Below are positions 7,907-15,759 of a DNA stretch of 32,238 bases, in pieces. The DNA is from an uncultured Formosa sp. (GTDB lineage: Bacteria > Bacteroidota > Bacteroidia > Flavobacteriales > Flavobacteriaceae). The notes under the pieces are model-generated. The model saw nothing but the letters and a program-made list of their open reading frames with translations. It searched no databases and had not been told where the DNA came from. The translations under genes were made by a program, and so were the position numbers. Numbering within the stretch: the stretch's first letter is position 1; each line of letters opens with the position of its first letter. The stretch is from assembly GCA_902516685.1 (NCBI GenBank), contig CABXZJ010000008.1, forward strand, positions 1-32,238, given 5' to 3'.

Positions 7907-8470
7907 ATGAGAAATTTATTTTTAAGCCTAGTCACTATGGCTGCAATGACGTCCTGTCAGAAAAATTTAACTGAACCGTCTGAAGAACAAAAAGAAACAT
8001 TTAAAAAAAATTATACTGCATTTTTAGATCATCATGTTAAAGGATTTGAAACTGAGGATAGTAGTTTAATTGCTGAATATTTAGCTGATTCTGTTAAATG
8101 GAGTCCACCAGTTTGGAATGATAATAAAATACTTGGTAAGGCTGAAATGATAAGTATTGCTGATCAATATTTTTCAGAATTTGATAATTTGACATTTTTA
8201 CCAGGCGATGGAGGTATTGACTCCAAAGGAGCCTTTTGGAGTGGATCATACTACTCAGAGGTTGGTGAAACAACTTCTGAACCAAATGGAATTAGAATTT
8301 ATGGAACCTGGACAGGGACACATACAGAATCTGGAGCAACTATAAATAATAAATGGTATGCAGTAGTTGCATTCAATGAAGATGGAAAAGTTGTAATGTT
8401 CTCGGACTGGATGGATGTGTCAGGACTTGATGCACAAATTGAAACTCATTTAGCGTCTCAAACGGAATAA
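7907..8470 (+). CDS. Lipoprotein with NTF2/SnoaL-like domain
   Basis: The 187-aa product has a lipoprotein signal (MRNLFLSLVTMAAMTSCQKN, lipid-modified Cys17 in a MTSC box). Residues about 30-180 have the pattern of the NTF2-like superfamily (SnoaL/DUF4440 type): a first helix with FLDHHVKGFETEDSSLIAEY, a LADSVKWSPP strand, a helix around GKAEMISIADQYFSEF, and strands IYGTWTGTHTESGA, NKWYAVVAFNEDGKVVMFSDWMDVSG. This cone-shaped fold usually holds a small hydrophobic ligand or acts as a small enzyme; no catalytic pair can be assigned here. It is a single-gene unit between its own promoter and a terminator. The family call is confident at fold level only. Confidence 0.8.
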   Translation: MRNLFLSLVTMAAMTSCQKNLTEPSEEQKETFKKNYTAFLDHHVKGFETEDSSLIAEYLADSVKWSPPVWNDNKILGKAEMISIADQYFSEFDNLTFLPGDGGIDSKGAFWSGSYYSEVGETTSEPNGIRIYGTWTGTHTESGATINNKWYAVVAFNEDGKVVMFSDWMDVSGLDAQIETHLASQTE

Positions 8471-8490
8471 TAAATCCTTTATTATAAATT

Positions 8491-8518
8491 AAAAGTCTAC
8501 ACTTAGTAGACTTTTTTT
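8491..8518 (+). terminator. Rho-independent terminator after the lipoprotein gene
   Basis: A perfect 10-bp stem, AAAAGTCTAC (8491-8500) with GTAGACTTTT (8506-8515), and a 5-nt loop, followed by T's to 8518. It may also serve the convergent esterase gene, but its T tract in that direction is short. Confidence 0.85.
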
Positions 8519-8535
8519 ATTTAAGTAAAGTACCA

Positions 8536-9471
8536 TTATTGTTTTTTCCAGGATAGAAGCCAAGTCATATTATCTTTACTGGAATAAATTTCACTCCAAC
8601 CGCTATGGCCTGAAGCTCCAATATCAAATATTACATTTTTATTATTTTCTGAAAGTTTTTTATACATTGACTCAGCCATAGAAAAATTAGAAGTCCTATC
8701 ATTTTTACTATGATGTAAAAAAGTTGGTAAATAAGATATTTTATCACTTAAAGGAATATACGAATATGGCTGATGATGCGGACTCAAAGGCATTATAGCT
8801 GCAAAAGTATCAGGCAGTTGAGAAGCGATTATAAATGTACCTCTCCCTCCCATACTAAGCCCTGTTAAATAGATTCTACTTTCAATAATATTCAGGTGAG
8901 ATTTGACATCTAAAATAACATCTTGTGTCTTTTTTGCACTCCAATCAACCCCGAGTTTTATAGGGGCTACGATGATATATTTGTCATTATCAGACATGTG
9001 AAATTCATTTATAAGATTTACTAATCTACTTAGTGAATCTCCATTGGAGTAAATTCCACCATGTAAGAAAACAATTAATGGATATTTAGTATTTGTATCG
9101 TAATTTTTTGGTAATCTTAATACATAAGAATATCCACATTTCCACCTCAAATTATCATTTACACATGAACTAAAATTAAGATCAGGTTTGACATAATCTT
9201 TTCCCCAAACAGCTTCTTTAGTCCATGGATCTGAACCATTTTCGAGCCACCAAGGACTACCTACGAATGGCCAATAAATATCATCATTTTGATATTGTAA
9301 GGATGTTAATGTGTTAATTTTAATTAACTCTTTGTTCTGTAGGTTTTCCCATTTTTTTTTAACAATTGTTGGCTCCATATCAGAATTTGCAATAATCTCA
9401 CACGGAGGACAATCATTTTGCCCAAAGCTTACAAAACAGCTTAGAAGTAATAATAAGTTTAATCTTTTCAT
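8536..9471 (-). CDS. Secreted alpha/beta-hydrolase, esterase/PHB depolymerase-like
   Basis: The 311-aa product has a signal peptide (MKRLNLLLLLSCFVSFGQ) and an alpha/beta-hydrolase domain from about residue 115. It shows the oxyanion-side HGG in LIVFLHGGIYSNGD (about 137-139), a nucleophile elbow GLSMGG with Ser206, an acid candidate Asp258 in HHSKNDRTS, and catalytic His289 in GASGHSGW. This layout fits the polysaccharide-esterase/PHB-depolymerase-like (COG4099 type) secreted esterases. Four Cys (21, 24, 103, 112) in the exported N-terminal part may form disulfides. The substrate is unknown; by context among glycoprotein and surface genes it could be a carbohydrate or peptide ester. The reading frame is open upstream of the ATG and continues into a degraded MORN-repeat gene. 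Confidence 0.88.
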   Translation of the reverse strand: MKRLNLLLLLSCFVSFGQNDCPPCEIIANSDMEPTIVKKKWENLQNKELIKINTLTSLQYQNDDIYWPFVGSPWWLENGSDPWTKEAVWGKDYVKPDLNFSSCVNDNLRWKCGYSYVLRLPKNYDTNTKYPLIVFLHGGIYSNGDSLSRLVNLINEFHMSDNDKYIIVAPIKLGVDWSAKKTQDVILDVKSHLNIIESRIYLTGLSMGGRGTFIIASQLPDTFAAIMPLSPHHQPYSYIPLSDKISYLPTFLHHSKNDRTSNFSMAESMYKKLSENNKNVIFDIGASGHSGWSEIYSSKDNMTWLLSWKKQ

Positions 9472-9669
9472 TATGTTTTTTGTTAATACTCCATCTACAT
9501 AATTTGCTCTATATTTATCTTCTCCATTTTCATAATAACATAGAACTTCTCATTGTTCTTTTACATCTAAAAGGTTCGATTTATTCATAACCGATCGGTT
9601 TTCATAATAATTTATTACTTCTCCTTGGTCAAAAGAGACAATTGGAACAAATAGTATTAGCTTTTTCAT
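9472..9669 (-). pseudogene. Degraded MORN-repeat (YwqK-like) exported protein
   Basis: An ATG at 9669 starts MKKLILFVPIVSFDQG, a signal peptide, then VINYYENRSVMNKSNLLD. A TGA at 9552-9550 interrupts, and the same frame resumes with EVLCYYENGEDKYRANYVDGVLTKN before running, still in frame, into the ATG of the esterase at 9471. The two halves are copies of a MORN_2-type repeat (YYENGxxxxxxNyxDG) as found in YwqK-like proteins. Only about two repeats remain, and the C-terminal part that should follow is absent. I read it as a truncated, stop-interrupted remnant. It lies 13 nt after the small ORF at 9683-9850 and shares that ORF's first coding bases. Confidence 0.6.
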
Positions 9670-9682
9670 ATCATACATAGAT

Positions 9683-9850
9683 TTATTTTTTTACGTTTTC
9701 TAGAGAGTCTTTTTCTTTTACAATTCTTATTTGCTCATCAAGTTCTTTTTCAATTACATCTAATTTTTTTTTAGTTTCATTTGCATTATATTCAGAAAAG
9801 AAAACAATAATAAGTATTGGGATAAATAGTAATAAAATTAGCTTTTTCAT
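9683..9850 (-). CDS. 55-aa small membrane-anchored peptide
   Basis: Not assignable to a family. The ORF runs from ATG 9850 to TAA 9685-9683: MKKLILLLFIPILIIVFFSEYN forms one hydrophobic helix, followed by a Lys/Glu-rich tail (TKKKLDVIEKELDEQIRIVK) with heptad-like spacing that is probably a short coiled coil. The start is 8 nt after the stop of the T9SS beta-propeller gene at 9859, so translation in the same transcript is likely. The first codons (ATGAAAAAGCTAAT) match the start of the MORN pseudogene at 9669, and the signal-like part resembles that of the FG-GAP gene at 13083. It may therefore be a signal peptide that acquired a new tail. It could be real or a relic. Confidence 0.5.
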   Translation of the reverse strand: MKKLILLLFIPILIIVFFSEYNANETKKKLDVIEKELDEQIRIVKEKDSLENVKK

Positions 9851-9858
9851 ATTGTATT

Positions 9859-11313
9859 TTATTCTTTAATTATTTTATGTATTGAGGTATATACTCCATC
9901 TGTTATATTGAAAATATATGTTCCGTTTTCTAATGAGCTAATATTGAAACTGCCATAAATATTTTCTCGAATTAATTCTTTACCAAGTAAGTCAAAAATA
10001 ACCATCTCCAATTCTTTATCACTATTTACTCTAATATAGTCAGACGATGGGTTAGGAAATAAATTAATTGAGTTTATGATACTATAATTATTATTTGTTA
10101 AACTTGGATTGAAAATCTTCATTACACCAACTTCAGTATCACCAAATGCATCGGTGTCGTTAAATATTACAAAGCCGTTTTCTGTTAAATCACCATATTC
10201 CGTGGCAGTATTTACTTCCTCGTGGCAAAAAACATCACTTCTGATTATATTTCCGTTAAAATCAGTGAATAAAACCCATCCGTTCCAAATATCTGACGAT
10301 TCAAAAGGAGGATTAACCGCAGAATATGACTCATTTTCATCTCCAGTACCCCCAAACAAATAAATCCCTCCATCTGACACCTTTATTCCGTATAACTCGT
10401 TTCTAATATATTCTAAATCGTAACCTCTTGGATTTGCATAATGTTTAGCCCATAATATATTTGCCTCTAAATCAATTTTGATAGAAGAATAGTCAAAAGG
10501 CTCTCCATTACCCTCTCTTTGTCTGTGTCCACCATAATAAATTATATCGTTATGTATATCCAAATCTGCAGGAATTATCGACTCTGTTCCAGAGAGATCA
10601 CGTGTCCATAATTCATTACCACTATTATTTAACTTTGTTAAAGTTAGATTGCCATCATAATTAGTTGAGCCGTAAAATATATTTCCGTTAGAAGATTCAA
10701 CAATTGAGACTGCATATTCTGCTTGACTATTGATTGCTGTCCAAATTTCTTGTCCATTTGATGGGTTCACTTTCATAGTCATCGCACTTCCTCCATAAAC
10801 AATAAAAATTGTATCAGACTCATCTCCGCCTATGAATCCTGTACCATAAATATATCCATCATCTCCTACAATAGTTGTCCTTATACCATCAAACATTGAT
10901 GAATTTCCGCTTGAGTTATAATCCTGACTCCAAATTATTGACCCATTATCTCCATTTAGCCTTGCCATCCATCTCTCTTGTGTATTACCTGATCCACCAC
11001 TAACTATATAATCAGCTCTGTTATTATCATTAATTTCTGTAATACCAAAACCTACAGTATTGTTAATTGTTATGGACCATATTAGTTCTCCGTTTTGACC
11101 ATCAATTTTATGTATTCTTGATTGATTATCTGGCATAAAGATAACTGCTAAATTTCCGTCAGAATCTACTAAACCCTTGTTAACTTTTCCTGCGTTGCCC
11201 TCTGTAAAAACACTTTCCCAAATTATATTTTGATTATAATCTGAATTATTAGGTATTATTTGAGCAATATTGACTTTAGGAATAATGAGTAAAAGAAATA
11301 AAAACCTGTTCAT
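9859..11313 (-). CDS. T9SS-exported PQQ-like beta-propeller protein
   Basis: The 484-aa product has a signal peptide (MNRFLFLLLIIPKVNIAQ) and a repeated blade pattern ending in Gx-I/L-W: QNGELIWSI, DNGSIIWSQDY, SNGQEIWTAI, NSGNELWTRDL and EANILWAKHY. This is typical of PQQ-like or WD-like seven- or eight-bladed propellers without an enzyme signature. The tail is a type A T9SS sorting domain: INLFPNPSSDYIRVN, a VIFDLLGKELIREN core, and FNISSLENGTYIFNITDG. It is probably a surface-attached or released binding protein. That sorting domain is strikingly close to the one of the next gene upstream (11476-13083), although the bodies are unrelated. The gene is followed after 8 nt by a 55-aa ORF. Confidence 0.88.
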   Translation of the reverse strand: MNRFLFLLLIIPKVNIAQIIPNNSDYNQNIIWESVFTEGNAGKVNKGLVDSDGNLAVIFMPDNQSRIHKIDGQNGELIWSITINNTVGFGITEINDNNRADYIVSGGSGNTQERWMARLNGDNGSIIWSQDYNSSGNSSMFDGIRTTIVGDDGYIYGTGFIGGDESDTIFIVYGGSAMTMKVNPSNGQEIWTAINSQAEYAVSIVESSNGNIFYGSTNYDGNLTLTKLNNSGNELWTRDLSGTESIIPADLDIHNDIIYYGGHRQREGNGEPFDYSSIKIDLEANILWAKHYANPRGYDLEYIRNELYGIKVSDGGIYLFGGTGDENESYSAVNPPFESSDIWNGWVLFTDFNGNIIRSDVFCHEEVNTATEYGDLTENGFVIFNDTDAFGDTEVGVMKIFNPSLTNNNYSIINSINLFPNPSSDYIRVNSDKELEMVIFDLLGKELIRENIYGSFNISSLENGTYIFNITDGVYTSIHKIIKE

Positions 11314-11370
11314 AACTATAATTTACAAAATTTAAAATTTTTTGTTTTATTTATATAAATAATTGAAATC

Positions 11371-11395
11371 AATAATTTAATTGCCGATACAGAAA
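11371..11395 (-). repeat. Distal copy of the mnmE 3'-end direct repeat (att-like)
   Basis: A 25-bp copy of the segment at 13138-13162 with one mismatch (position 10, A for C). The shared core includes ttgccgatacagaaa. On the minus strand it reads as FCIGN plus stop, mimicking the last codons of mnmE (FCIGK plus stop), but no mnmE sequence precedes it. It lies between the two T9SS genes, 57 nt before the propeller gene start. Confidence 0.65.
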
Positions 11396-11475
11396 GTCAT
11401 ATAAACTTATCCTTTTCTGTTAAATAGCACTTTATAAAAAAGTAGGACACTTTAGGGATACCAAAAAATTATTTC

Positions 11476-13083
11476 TTAGTCTTTAATTATTTTATGAGTT
11501 GAGGTATTAATACCGTCTGTTAAATTTAGAATATATGTTCCTTTTTCTAGAGTGCTAATATCGATTTTATCTGTTACATTTTCTCTAATCAATTCTTTTC
11601 CAAGAAAGTCATATAGAATAGCTACTAGATTTGAGTCAGCTCTAATATTAATGTAATCAAATGAAGGATTTGGATAAATCTTTGTACCAGTTTGAAAATC
11701 ACTAATTCCAAGTGCATTAGAATAGTCAAGAAAGTAAAGTTTTGAATTAGAGCTGCTTGAGGTCATTATTTCATAATATCCATCTCCGTTGGAGTCTACT
11801 GGGAAATTCCATTGGTGGTCTGTCTCTATAACCTTTTTTTCAAATTTTTCACCATTATTCAAATATAGGACTGTTTCATTATAATTATCACTGTAGTTGC
11901 TTACCATTATAATGTCTTTTTTGTCATCATTATTTAAATCTACAAAGTGAAACCCGTTAGCTGCATTACCCATGTTATATCCATCTTCAAACCATAAATC
12001 AGTTATTTCATTTCCATCATTGTCAAACACAGCTAAACCAGCACCCATTTCACAATCATTTGTCATTTGTATAATGATTTCTTCACTCCCGTCATTATCT
12101 AAATCATCGATATAAAACGAGTCTCTTGATACATAGCTATTGAAGTTTTGTATTTCCTGATTTCTTTCCAATCTAAATTTATCATAAAGTATGGGCTGAC
12201 CATTAGTATCTAGTTCTTTTTCATAAATACTTACTTCAGGATAGTAACGCTTACACCCATTTGTCAAGTCTTCTTGAAATCCAACATATTGAATATATGT
12301 TCTGTTGTTATAATCCCTTACAATTCCTGCTCTTACATTAAAAGTATCATCATTAATGTCTTGTGCTTCAAAGGTATCTTCCCAGGGCATTAAAAATGAA
12401 TAAGAAATTTCGTTATTACTGTTAATTTCATAACTCGTAACTAAATAGCTATTTAAAGGGGTGTTTTCTGGGTGGTCATTAATAGATGGATTGATAATCT
12501 CAACACTACCGTCTCCGTCAATATCTAAGACATAGCCATCCGAAAATTTTGGATAGCTTCCATCACCATATGTAGAATCGTCTATAAATTGAGAATCAAA
12601 ACCCTGTCCATTATTCAAAAATAAATGACCAGGCATATAATATGAATTTTCAGGATAATAATCTGGCTGTTGTCCGGGATCACCGTGATAATTTTCAATT
12701 GCAACATAGACATCATTTAATCCGTCAGAGTTAAAATCTGCAACGGTATTATTGAATAACATTGACTCCCCCTGAGTTAGCATTAAATATTCGTGATTAT
12801 CAATGTATTTACCCTCTGAATCATCCCAAAGAAATATGCATAGTGTAAAAGGGTTATATGAGTCACCTGCAATCATTGAAATAATATCTTTATTACCATC
12901 ATTATCAAAATCAACATAGATTTTTTGACTATCTCCAATATTTCCTTCACTAAATCCATAACTATTAATAAAATCAATAGTTTCCTGTGAAAAAATTACT
13001 GGTCCATCTTCGACTGATACAACACTGATTTCTTGCCCAAAAGATACAAGTGGAATAAATAGAAATAGTATTATCTTTTTCAT
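11476..13083 (-). CDS. T9SS-exported FG-GAP/VCBS-repeat protein
   Basis: The 535-aa product has a signal peptide (MKKIILFLFIPLVSFGQ) and at least six FG-GAP-type calcium loops: DFDNDGNKDI (58-67), DFNSDGLNDV (116-125), DIDGDGSVEI, DLDNDGSEEI, DLNNDDKKDI and DSNGDGYYEI. These are spaced like blades of an integrin-alpha-like propeller. The C-terminal type A T9SS sorting domain is KIYPNPSFDYINI, LYDFLGKELIRENV, DISTLEKGTYILNLTDG, STHKIIKD. It is probably a calcium-stabilised surface binding protein. The gene is the only one inside a pair of 25-bp direct repeats, one of which overlaps the end of mnmE, so it may have arrived as an integrated unit. Confidence 0.9.
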   Translation of the reverse strand: MKKIILFLFIPLVSFGQEISVVSVEDGPVIFSQETIDFINSYGFSEGNIGDSQKIYVDFDNDGNKDIISMIAGDSYNPFTLCIFLWDDSEGKYIDNHEYLMLTQGESMLFNNTVADFNSDGLNDVYVAIENYHGDPGQQPDYYPENSYYMPGHLFLNNGQGFDSQFIDDSTYGDGSYPKFSDGYVLDIDGDGSVEIINPSINDHPENTPLNSYLVTSYEINSNNEISYSFLMPWEDTFEAQDINDDTFNVRAGIVRDYNNRTYIQYVGFQEDLTNGCKRYYPEVSIYEKELDTNGQPILYDKFRLERNQEIQNFNSYVSRDSFYIDDLDNDGSEEIIIQMTNDCEMGAGLAVFDNDGNEITDLWFEDGYNMGNAANGFHFVDLNNDDKKDIIMVSNYSDNYNETVLYLNNGEKFEKKVIETDHQWNFPVDSNGDGYYEIMTSSSSNSKLYFLDYSNALGISDFQTGTKIYPNPSFDYINIRADSNLVAILYDFLGKELIRENVTDKIDISTLEKGTYILNLTDGINTSTHKIIKD

Positions 13084-13137
13084 AATTTCAATTTACAATA
13101 ATTTTTTTCATTATGTTTTCATAACTAATTAATCATT

Positions 13138-13162
13138 AATAATTTACTTGCCGATACAGAAA
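13138..13162 (-). repeat. mnmE-proximal copy of the direct repeat (att-like)
   Basis: This copy covers the last five codons (FCIGK), the stop codon and 6 nt beyond the mnmE gene. It matches 11371-11395 at 24 of 25 positions. Similarity weakly continues past the stop if a 3-nt gap is allowed (AATGATT against GATT on the minus strand). The mnmE copy encodes the conserved C-terminal CIGK motif, so it is the native site. Confidence 0.65.
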
Positions 13163-14532
13163 TTAGAAAAAATATTTCCTAACAAATCATCCGTGGAAAT
13201 TTCACCTGTAATACATCCAAAATGATATAAAACTTGACGGATATCGATTGCTAAAAGGTCACCTGAAACACCTGAAAGTAGTCCTTTTTGTACACTCTTT
13301 ATATTTTTTAAAGCTTCAAGTAAAGCATTATAATGTCGGACATTAGTAATAATTGTGTCATTATTGTTAAGCTTACCTATTTTAATCAAATCTAAGAGTT
13401 TAACTTTAAGTTTGTCTATACCATCACCATTTTTTGCACTTATTTTTAGGGGATTAAGTTTAAGCAATAGAGTTGATATCTTTGAGTCATTTACTACATC
13501 CATTTTATTCAAAACTACAATATACTCGTTATTAGGATATTTGTTTTTTGTTCTATTGATACTATTAGTTACACTAGAGATATTAGAATTAGTTATTGTT
13601 GTAGGGTCTATTAAATGTATAATAACTTTTGATTGAGACATTTTTTCATATGTTTTTTCAATACCTATAGACTCAACTACATCAGTGGTGTTACGAATAC
13701 CTGCTGTATCAATGAAACGAAACTTAATACCATCAATAATTAATTCATCTTCAATAGCATCACGAGTGGTTCCTGCAATATTACTCACAATAGCTTTATC
13801 TTCATTTAGTAATGTATTTAAAAGGGTTGATTTACCAACATTTGGAGCACCAATTATAGATATTGGAACACCATTTTTAATTACGTTTCCAGTTGAGAAA
13901 GAATCAATAAGATGCTTCAATACTCTTATAATTTTCTCAATTAGTTGTTCAAACTGCTTACGATCTGCAAAGGCCACATCCTCCTCTGAAAAGTCTAATT
14001 CTAATTCAACGAGTGAAGCGAAATTGAGTAATTCCTCACGTAACTCTTTAATTTCTGAACTAAAACCTCCTCTCATCTGTTGTAAGGCAATTTCATGAGC
14101 AGAAGCGCTATCACTGGCTATTAAATCGGCTACAGCCTCAGCTTGGCTTAAATCTAGTTTTCCATTTAAAAAGGCACGAAGTGTAAACTCGCCAGGCTCA
14201 GCAGCCCTGCAACCATTTCGTATAAATAATTGTAAAATTTCTTGTTGAATATAATAACTTCCATGGCAGGAAATTTCTACAGTATCCTCGCCTGTATAAG
14301 ATTGAGGATTTTTAAACAAACTAATCAAAACTTCATCTAAAACTCTAGAACCATCAATAATATGACCTAGATGTAAGCTGTGGGTTGATTGATTTAATAA
14401 ATTTTTATTGTGAATAGATTTAAATAGATTATTACAAATACTTATGGCATCAGTTCCAGAAATTCTCAAAATGGAAATAGCACCTACCCCAGATGGAGTA
14501 GCTAAAGCAATAATGGTATCTTGATTATTCAT
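13144..14532 (-). CDS. mnmE: tRNA uridine-5-carboxymethylaminomethyl modification GTPase
   Basis: The 462-aa product works with MnmG to install the cmnm5 group on wobble U34 of tRNAs, using methylene-tetrahydrofolate, with GTP hydrolysis in a dimer activated by potassium. Visible features are the N-terminal folate-binding domain (TIIALATPSGVGAISILRISG, PGEFTLRAFLNGKLDLSQAEAV), the G domain with GAPNVGKS (228-235), GTTRDAIED, DTAG and NKMD, and the C-terminal FCIGK, whose Cys belongs to the active centre. The length is standard and the ATG start fits the family. Its 3' end carries one copy of a direct repeat discussed separately. A TACTTTTG box (14551-14544) lies 11 nt upstream. Confidence 0.97.
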   Translation of the reverse strand: MNNQDTIIALATPSGVGAISILRISGTDAISICNNLFKSIHNKNLLNQSTHSLHLGHIIDGSRVLDEVLISLFKNPQSYTGEDTVEISCHGSYYIQQEILQLFIRNGCRAAEPGEFTLRAFLNGKLDLSQAEAVADLIASDSASAHEIALQQMRGGFSSEIKELREELLNFASLVELELDFSEEDVAFADRKQFEQLIEKIIRVLKHLIDSFSTGNVIKNGVPISIIGAPNVGKSTLLNTLLNEDKAIVSNIAGTTRDAIEDELIIDGIKFRFIDTAGIRNTTDVVESIGIEKTYEKMSQSKVIIHLIDPTTITNSNISSVTNSINRTKNKYPNNEYIVVLNKMDVVNDSKISTLLLKLNPLKISAKNGDGIDKLKVKLLDLIKIGKLNNNDTIITNVRHYNALLEALKNIKSVQKGLLSGVSGDLLAIDIRQVLYHFGCITGEISTDDLLGNIFSNFCIGK

Positions 14533-14543
14533 AATTATTTTTA

Positions 14544-14598
14544 CAAAAGTATTAATATTATAACAATCATTAAGGTTATTAATTTTTATTTATTTTTG
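14544..14598. promoter_or_regulatory. Divergent promoter region between mnmE and the TlpA-like gene
   Basis: TACTTTTG on the minus strand (14551-14544) points to mnmE, and TATTTTTG on the plus strand (14591-14598) points to the gene at 14614. Both match TAnnTTTG; no clear -33 box was found for either. Confidence 0.35.
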
Positions 14599-14613
14599 CT
14601 TAAAATTTAAAAA

Positions 14614-15759
14614 ATGTCTAAAAACTATTTCCCTTTTAAAACTTTGATATTATTGCTTATTGTTAGTTGTAACTCTAATAAAATATCAGATTTTGAGTTC
14701 TCAATCAAAGGCAAAGCCACAGGTGTTGTAGATGGTGTTCGTGTATATTTAAAAATGAGCGAAAATGGTCAAAAAGGAAGAGTAACCGATACAGCAATAG
14801 TTTCGAATGGATATTTTGAATTTAAAGGAACTATTGAAGCGCCGGAGATGAGAATTTTAACAATTGATGGTGTTTTAGGCCAATCTGCGCTAGTCTTAGA
14901 ATCTGGTGAAATTACTGCTAATATTTTTAAAGACAGCATACAAAAATCCGAAATTATTGGAGGAAAAAATAATTCAATTTTCACAAAATATAAAGAAGGT
15001 TATCAAAATCTTGTTACAAATATGAACGATTTACGTCAAGAATACATGACTAATCGTAATAACCCAGTAATTGTAAAAGAACTTCAATCAAAAAATTTAA
15101 TTTTAAGAGAAAAAATGAAAAATTTTGGTTTAGATTTTTTAATAGATAATCCGAATTCTGATTTTTCTTTAATGCTATTAGACGGAGTCACAGCTCAAAA
15201 GGGATTTGATGTTGATTTAGCCAAATTAGTACTTGAATCTATGAGTCAAGATTTATTAAATAAAGAATCTAATAAATTAATAGTTCAAAATATTAAACAA
15301 AAAATCACAATTGCATCTAAAAGTGATGGATTAAATATTGGTTCAAAAGTACCAAATTTTTCTGCTCCTACTCCAACTGGCGAAATGATTACTTTAGATG
15401 AAATACTTGGTAAAGTAACAATCCTAGATTTTTGGGCTTCATGGTGTAAACCATGTAGAGTTGAAAACCCTAACTTTGTAAAACTATATGATGAATATCA
15501 TGAAAAGGGTCTTGAAATTATTAGTGTGTCTCTAGACAGATCTGATCAAAAGCAACGCTGGATCGATGCAATTGAAAAGGATAGACTTTCTTGGTACAAT
15601 GTCTCAAATTTAAAATTTTGGAGAGACCCTGTTGCTCAGTTATATAATATCTCTTCAATTCCTGCAACTTTTATACTTGATGACAAGGGTAAATTAATAG
15701 CCTCAAGACTAAGAGGTGCAGAATTAGTCAACAAAATTGAAGCTTTACTAGGTAACTAA
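14614..15759 (+). CDS. DUF4369/TlpA-like thiol-disulfide oxidoreductase lipoprotein
   Basis: The 381-aa product has a lipoprotein signal (Cys19 in LLIVSC). Residues about 26-120 form a DUF4369 domain (FSIKGKATGV...VYLKM, GYFEFKGTIEAPEM), then a helical linker to about 240. A thioredoxin-like redoxin domain follows with FWASWCKPC (CxxC at Cys278/Cys281) and a cis-Pro loop, SSIPATFIL. This DUF4369-AhpC/TSA architecture is common in Bacteroidota. It is expected to reduce or rearrange disulfides of envelope proteins, for example in cytochrome maturation, but the partner is not known here. The stop overlaps the stop of the convergent rhomboid gene by 4 nt. Confidence 0.92.
   Translation: MSKNYFPFKTLILLLIVSCNSNKISDFEFSIKGKATGVVDGVRVYLKMSENGQKGRVTDTAIVSNGYFEFKGTIEAPEMRILTIDGVLGQSALVLESGEITANIFKDSIQKSEIIGGKNNSIFTKYKEGYQNLVTNMNDLRQEYMTNRNNPVIVKELQSKNLILREKMKNFGLDFLIDNPNSDFSLMLLDGVTAQKGFDVDLAKLVLESMSQDLLNKESNKLIVQNIKQKITIASKSDGLNIGSKVPNFSAPTPTGEMITLDEILGKVTILDFWASWCKPCRVENPNFVKLYDEYHEKGLEIISVSLDRSDQKQRWIDAIEKDRLSWYNVSNLKFWRDPVAQLYNISSIPATFILDDKGKLIASRLRGAELVNKIEALLGN

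Noticed and set aside
9589..9600. Perfect 12-bp palindrome AACCGATCGGTT, operator-like
   Set aside because: Falls inside the degraded MORN gene, far from a start; a single palindrome of this size can arise by chance.
13685..14098. 137-codon open frame opposite mnmE
   Set aside because: Lies wholly antisense to a conserved gene and has no recognisable motif or signal; explained by codon bias of mnmE.
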